A DNA stretch of 64,000 bases, from NCBI RefSeq assembly GCF_001267885.1, contig NZ_CP012382.1, forward strand, positions 5,009,001 to 5,073,000. Direction: 5' to 3'. Position numbers and translations under genes: made by a program. The first letter of the stretch is position 1; each line of letters starts with the position of its first letter. Positions 60,949 through 64,000 of this stretch are shown one piece after another. The stretch comes from Streptomyces ambofaciens ATCC 23877 (lineage in GTDB: Bacteria; Actinomycetota; Actinomycetes; Streptomycetales; Streptomycetaceae). A model generated the notes under the pieces. It had not been told where the DNA came from. It saw nothing but the letters and a program-made list of their open reading frames with translations, and did not search any database.

Positions 60949-62126
60949 GCCACGAGTCCACCGTCCCCGGCGAGCTGGGCCATCCGGCCGTCGGCGCCTC
61001 GGAGGTGCCCGAGCCGGGCGCCGTCACCATCGTCGTGCCGACCTTCAACGAGTCCGGGAACGTGCGGCGGTTGCTGCACCTGATCACCGAGTCCGTGCCC
61101 GCCCGGCTGCCCTGCGAGGTCGTCTTCGTGGACGACTCCACCGACGACACCCCGGACGTGATCCGCGCGGCGGCGCTCGACTGCCCCTTCCCGGTCACCG
61201 TCCTGCACCGCGAGGAGCCGTCCGGCGGGCTCGGCGGCGCGGTCGTCGAGGGCATGAAGGCGGCCGGGTCGGACTGGATCGTCGTCATGGACGGCGACTG
61301 CCAGCACCCGCCCTCCCTGGTGCCGGAGCTGGTCGCCACCGGCGAGCGGGCGAACGCCGGACTCGTCGTCGCCTCCCGCTACATCAAGGGCGGCAGCCGC
61401 GCCGGGCTGGCGGGCAGCTACCGGATCGCCGTGTCCCGCGCGGCGACCTGGCTGACCAAGGCGCTCTTCCCGCGCCGGCTGCACGGCGTCAGCGACCCGA
61501 TGAGCGGCTTCTTCGCCATCCGCCGCAGCGCGGTCACCGCCGAGGTGCTCAAGCCCCTCGGGTACAAGATCCTGCTCGAACTGGCGGTCCGCAGCCGCCC
61601 CCAGACGGTCACCGAGGTGCCGTTCGTCTTCGAGGAGCGGTTCGCCGGCGAGTCCAAGTCCACGGCGCAGGAAGGCCTGCGCTTCCTGCGCCACCTGGCC
61701 GGGCTGCGCACCACCTCGCCCCTGGCCCGCATGGTCGTCTTCGGGCTGATCGGCCTGAGCGGTTTCGTGCCCAACCTCGCGGCTCTGTGGGCGCTGACCG
61801 AGGCCGGGCTGCACTACCTGCCCGCGGAGATCCTCGCCAACCAGTTCGGCGTGGCCTGGAACTTCCTGCTCCTGGAGCGGCTGCTCTTCCGCGACCGGCG
61901 CCGGCACCGGCACTGGGCCGACCGCACCCTGCGGTTCACGCTGATCGCCAACGCCGACCTGGTGCTGCGCATACCGCTGATCGCCCTGCTCGTCGGGCAG
62001 TTCGGGCTGACCGTGCTGCCGGCCACCGCCCTCGCCCTCGTCATCACCTTCGTCCTGCGCTTCGCCGGGACGGAGGCGCTCGTGTACCTCCCGCGCAGGC
62101 GTCGTACGTCAAGGAGTGACGCATGA
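60945..62126 (+). CDS. Polyprenyl-phosphate mannosyl transferase (DPM-type GT2) fused to GtrA
   Basis: This 393-residue protein joins a dolichol-phosphate-mannose-synthase-like GT2 domain (about 25-255: TIVVPTFNESGNVRRLL, VVFVDDSTDDTP, VVMDGDCQHPPS, GVSDPMSGFFAIRR) to a GtrA-like domain of four helices (about 265-390). It should charge polyprenyl phosphate with a hexose and flip or hold the lipid-linked sugar. It overlaps the preceding gene (ATGA) and the following gene by 4 nt. The fused layout is well known in actinobacteria. The product would feed the GT39-type enzyme encoded upstream. Confidence 0.92.
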   Translation: MSHESTVPGELGHPAVGASEVPEPGAVTIVVPTFNESGNVRRLLHLITESVPARLPCEVVFVDDSTDDTPDVIRAAALDCPFPVTVLHREEPSGGLGGAVVEGMKAAGSDWIVVMDGDCQHPPSLVPELVATGERANAGLVVASRYIKGGSRAGLAGSYRIAVSRAATWLTKALFPRRLHGVSDPMSGFFAIRRSAVTAEVLKPLGYKILLELAVRSRPQTVTEVPFVFEERFAGESKSTAQEGLRFLRHLAGLRTTSPLARMVVFGLIGLSGFVPNLAALWALTEAGLHYLPAEILANQFGVAWNFLLLERLLFRDRRRHRHWADRTLRFTLIANADLVLRIPLIALLVGQFGLTVLPATALALVITFVLRFAGTEALVYLPRRRRTSRSDA

Positions 62127-64000
62127 GAAGACCCCGACGGAGAACCTCCGCCCTCCTGGCGGTGTCCGCCCTCACCGGCGGCCTCCTGCTCACCGCCCCG
62201 CAGCCCGCCTCCGCCGCCAACCTGATCACGAATCCGGGGTTCGAGACCGCGGGCACCGGCGGCATGCCGTACTGCTGGTCGAAGTCCGGCTGGGGCGACA
62301 ACGACTTCACCTTCGAGACCGTCGGCGACGCCCACACCGGTACGAAGGCCATGAAGGTCGAGCTGACCCGCCGGACCGACGGCGACCGCAAGGCCCTGAT
62401 CACCGAGTCCAACGCGTGCGCCCCGGTGGTGACGGTGGGCAAGCAGTACGACCTGTCGCTCTGGTACAAGACGACGACCCCGGACGCCTCCCTCACCCTC
62501 TTCCGGCACGACGCCACCGCCGGCTGGCAGTACTGGACCGACCTGAAGACCCTGGACCTGGCGGCCGGCTGGACCGAGGCGAGCGTCCGCACCCCCGAGG
62601 TCCCGGCCGGCACCGACCGCATCAGCTGGGGCGTCTCGGTCTACGGCACCGGCTCGGCGACCACCGACGACTACACGATGGAGCAGGTCGCCGACCCCGT
62701 CCCGGACCCGGAGTGCACGGGGACCGCCGAGGAGTGCGCGAACGGCCGCTGGGACGTGCTGCCCACGCGCAACCCGGTGCGTTCCATGCACTCCGTCGTC
62801 CTGCACAACGGCAAGGTCCTGCTGATCGCGGGCTCCGGCAACGACCCGGAGATGTTCGAGGCGGGGACCTTCACCTCGGCCGTCTACGACCCGCAGACCG
62901 GCACGTACGAGACGATCCCGACGCCCAAGGACATGTTCTGCGCCGGGCACGTGCAGCTCAAGGACGGCCGGGTCCTCGTCATGAGCGGCAACAAGGGCTA
63001 CCCGTCGGCGGACGGCACGGTCGGCTACCAGGGCTACAAGGACTCGTACGTCTTCGACCCGGAGACCGAGACCTACACGAAGACCGGCGACATGAACGAC
63101 GGCCACTGGTACCCGTCGGCGACGATCCTCGGCAACGGCGACGTCATCTCCTTCGGCGGCCTGCGTGAGGACTCCACCGGCTCGGTGACGGCCGAACGGT
63201 GGTCGGACGAGCAGCAGAAGTGGCTGCCGACCTGGCAGGTCAACCAGACCTGGTCGTACTGGGGTCTGTACCCGTCGATGATCCTGATGCAGGACGGCCG
63301 GCTCTTCTACTCGGGCAGCCACGTCTTCGGCAACAACATCCCGGGCACCGGCTCGGCGATCTACGACTACGAGGGCAACACCATCACGCAGGTCCCCGGG
63401 CTCCAGGACAAGGACGTGCGGGACCAGTCCGCCAGCGTGCTGCTGCCCCCGGCGCAGGACCAGAAGGTGCTGACGATCGGCGGCGGCAACATCGACTCCA
63501 ACCCGGACGCCAACCGCCTCACCGACATCATCGACCTCAAGCAGCCCAACCCGACGTACGTCGCCGGGCCGCCGCTCCCGCAGGGCACCGTCGATCTCGG
63601 CAACGGCCCGGTCCCGCAGACCGGCGGCCAGGGCAAGATGTACCCCTCCACCGTCCTGCTCCCCGACGGCAAGGTCCTGGAGACCGGCGGCGCCCTGCAC
63701 AACCGGGCGGACCCCGTCTACGAGACGTCGATCTTCGACCCGCGGACGGAGACCTTCGACCCGGTCGCCCCCGACCCGGAGGCCCGCGGCTACCACTCCT
63801 CGGCGTTCCTGCTGCCCGACGGGCGGGTCATGACCACCGGCGACAACCCGGGCAACGGCTCGTGGAACCACGACGTCTCGATCTACACCCCGCCCTACCT
63901 GCTGAAGGGCGAGCGTCCGGCGATCACCTCGGTCATCGACACCGAGTGGACCTACGGCGACACCCAGCGGATCACCGTCGACCGGCCGATCGCCAAGGCC
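62123..64000 (+). CDS. Secreted galactose-oxidase-like copper radical enzyme with N-terminal CBM-like domain (cut by window end)
   Basis: 626 residues are visible and the frame is open at 64000. A signal peptide (RRPRRRTSALLAVSALTGGLLL...ASA) precedes a CBM-like beta-sandwich (about 34-190; ANLITNPGFETAG, LSLWYKT). A seven-bladed Kelch-type galactose oxidase domain follows. Its radical copper site is visible: DMFCAGH with Cys273, GHWYPSA with Tyr330 (the Tyr-Cys cofactor pair), and RGYHSSAFLLPDG with Tyr557 and His558. The final His ligand lies in the C-terminal domain beyond the window. GlxA has the same catalytic parts but lacks this N-terminal domain. Its ATG overlaps the stop of the upstream gene by 4 nt; AAGGAG precedes it. 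Confidence 0.9.
   Translation, partial: MRRPRRRTSALLAVSALTGGLLLTAPQPASAANLITNPGFETAGTGGMPYCWSKSGWGDNDFTFETVGDAHTGTKAMKVELTRRTDGDRKALITESNACAPVVTVGKQYDLSLWYKTTTPDASLTLFRHDATAGWQYWTDLKTLDLAAGWTEASVRTPEVPAGTDRISWGVSVYGTGSATTDDYTMEQVADPVPDPECTGTAEECANGRWDVLPTRNPVRSMHSVVLHNGKVLLIAGSGNDPEMFEAGTFTSAVYDPQTGTYETIPTPKDMFCAGHVQLKDGRVLVMSGNKGYPSADGTVGYQGYKDSYVFDPETETYTKTGDMNDGHWYPSATILGNGDVISFGGLREDSTGSVTAERWSDEQQKWLPTWQVNQTWSYWGLYPSMILMQDGRLFYSGSHVFGNNIPGTGSAIYDYEGNTITQVPGLQDKDVRDQSASVLLPPAQDQKVLTIGGGNIDSNPDANRLTDIIDLKQPNPTYVAGPPLPQGTVDLGNGPVPQTGGQGKMYPSTVLLPDGKVLETGGALHNRADPVYETSIFDPRTETFDPVAPDPEARGYHSSAFLLPDGRVMTTGDNPGNGSWNHDVSIYTPPYLLKGERPAITSVIDTEWTYGDTQRITVDRPIAKA

Overview
The window is about 64 kb of very GC-rich DNA with strong third-position G/C bias, GTG and TTG starts, mycothiol metabolism, a LAxTG-type sortase signal, leaderless-looking promoters, and whiJ/abaA-type XRE-DUF397-ATPase gene sets. 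Together these point to a Streptomyces chromosome. No rRNA, tRNA, CRISPR array, transposase, integrase or PKS/NRPS gene was seen. Most of the window looks like conserved core; accessory patches lie near 31.9-35.6 kb and 38.7-41.7 kb, and a glycan locus fills the right end.

Left part (0-12 kb): deoxyribonucleoside and central metabolism. On the minus strand lie deoC, two aldehyde dehydrogenases (the second lacks any cysteine), an alpha-D-phosphohexomutase and a purine nucleoside phosphorylase. The promoters of deoC and the phosphorylase carry the same perfect 12-bp palindrome, which suggests a shared repressor. Also here are a membrane mannosyltransferase-like protein, a gamma-glutamylcyclotransferase-like protein and an LpdA-type quinone reductase. 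A DeoR-family regulator follows at 12.2 kb.

Middle left (13-26 kb): a propionyl/acetyl-CoA carboxylase locus (biotinylated alpha subunit, small epsilon subunit, beta subunit with Asp422, biotin protein ligase) with maf and a 42-residue membrane protein. It is followed by a class III adenylate cyclase, an enoyl-CoA hydratase, a GAF-GGDEF diguanylate cyclase and hutH. The two main carboxylase genes share a TTACTCGTT-type motif upstream.

Middle (26-36 kb): cell-surface proteins (LADTG protein, L,D-transpeptidase lipoprotein, large secreted subtilase), then an orphan EccA-like AAA+ ATPase beside a whiJ/abaA-like regulatory set with a perfect inverted repeat in its divergent promoter.

36-50 kb: redox and regulatory genes (zinc alcohol dehydrogenase with an MmyB-type regulator, NmrA-like reductase, TetR, a MerR-HEAT fusion with a HEAT partner), then msrA, cystathionine gamma-synthase, a sigma-like protein with a small membrane partner, MarR and threonine dehydratase, a DrrAB-type exporter and greA.

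50-64 kb: DUF4307, mca, a large STAND-type TPR protein with an altered P-loop, a YyaL/SPATA20-type thioredoxin-domain protein, and a four-gene translationally coupled operon that runs off the window. The operon encodes a processive-type GT2, a GT39-type membrane mannosyltransferase, a dolichol-phosphate-mannose-synthase/GtrA fusion and a secreted galactose-oxidase-like copper radical enzyme with an N-terminal carbohydrate-binding-like domain. It resembles the cslA-glxA logic but is a different arrangement, and it is the best candidate here for an undescribed system.
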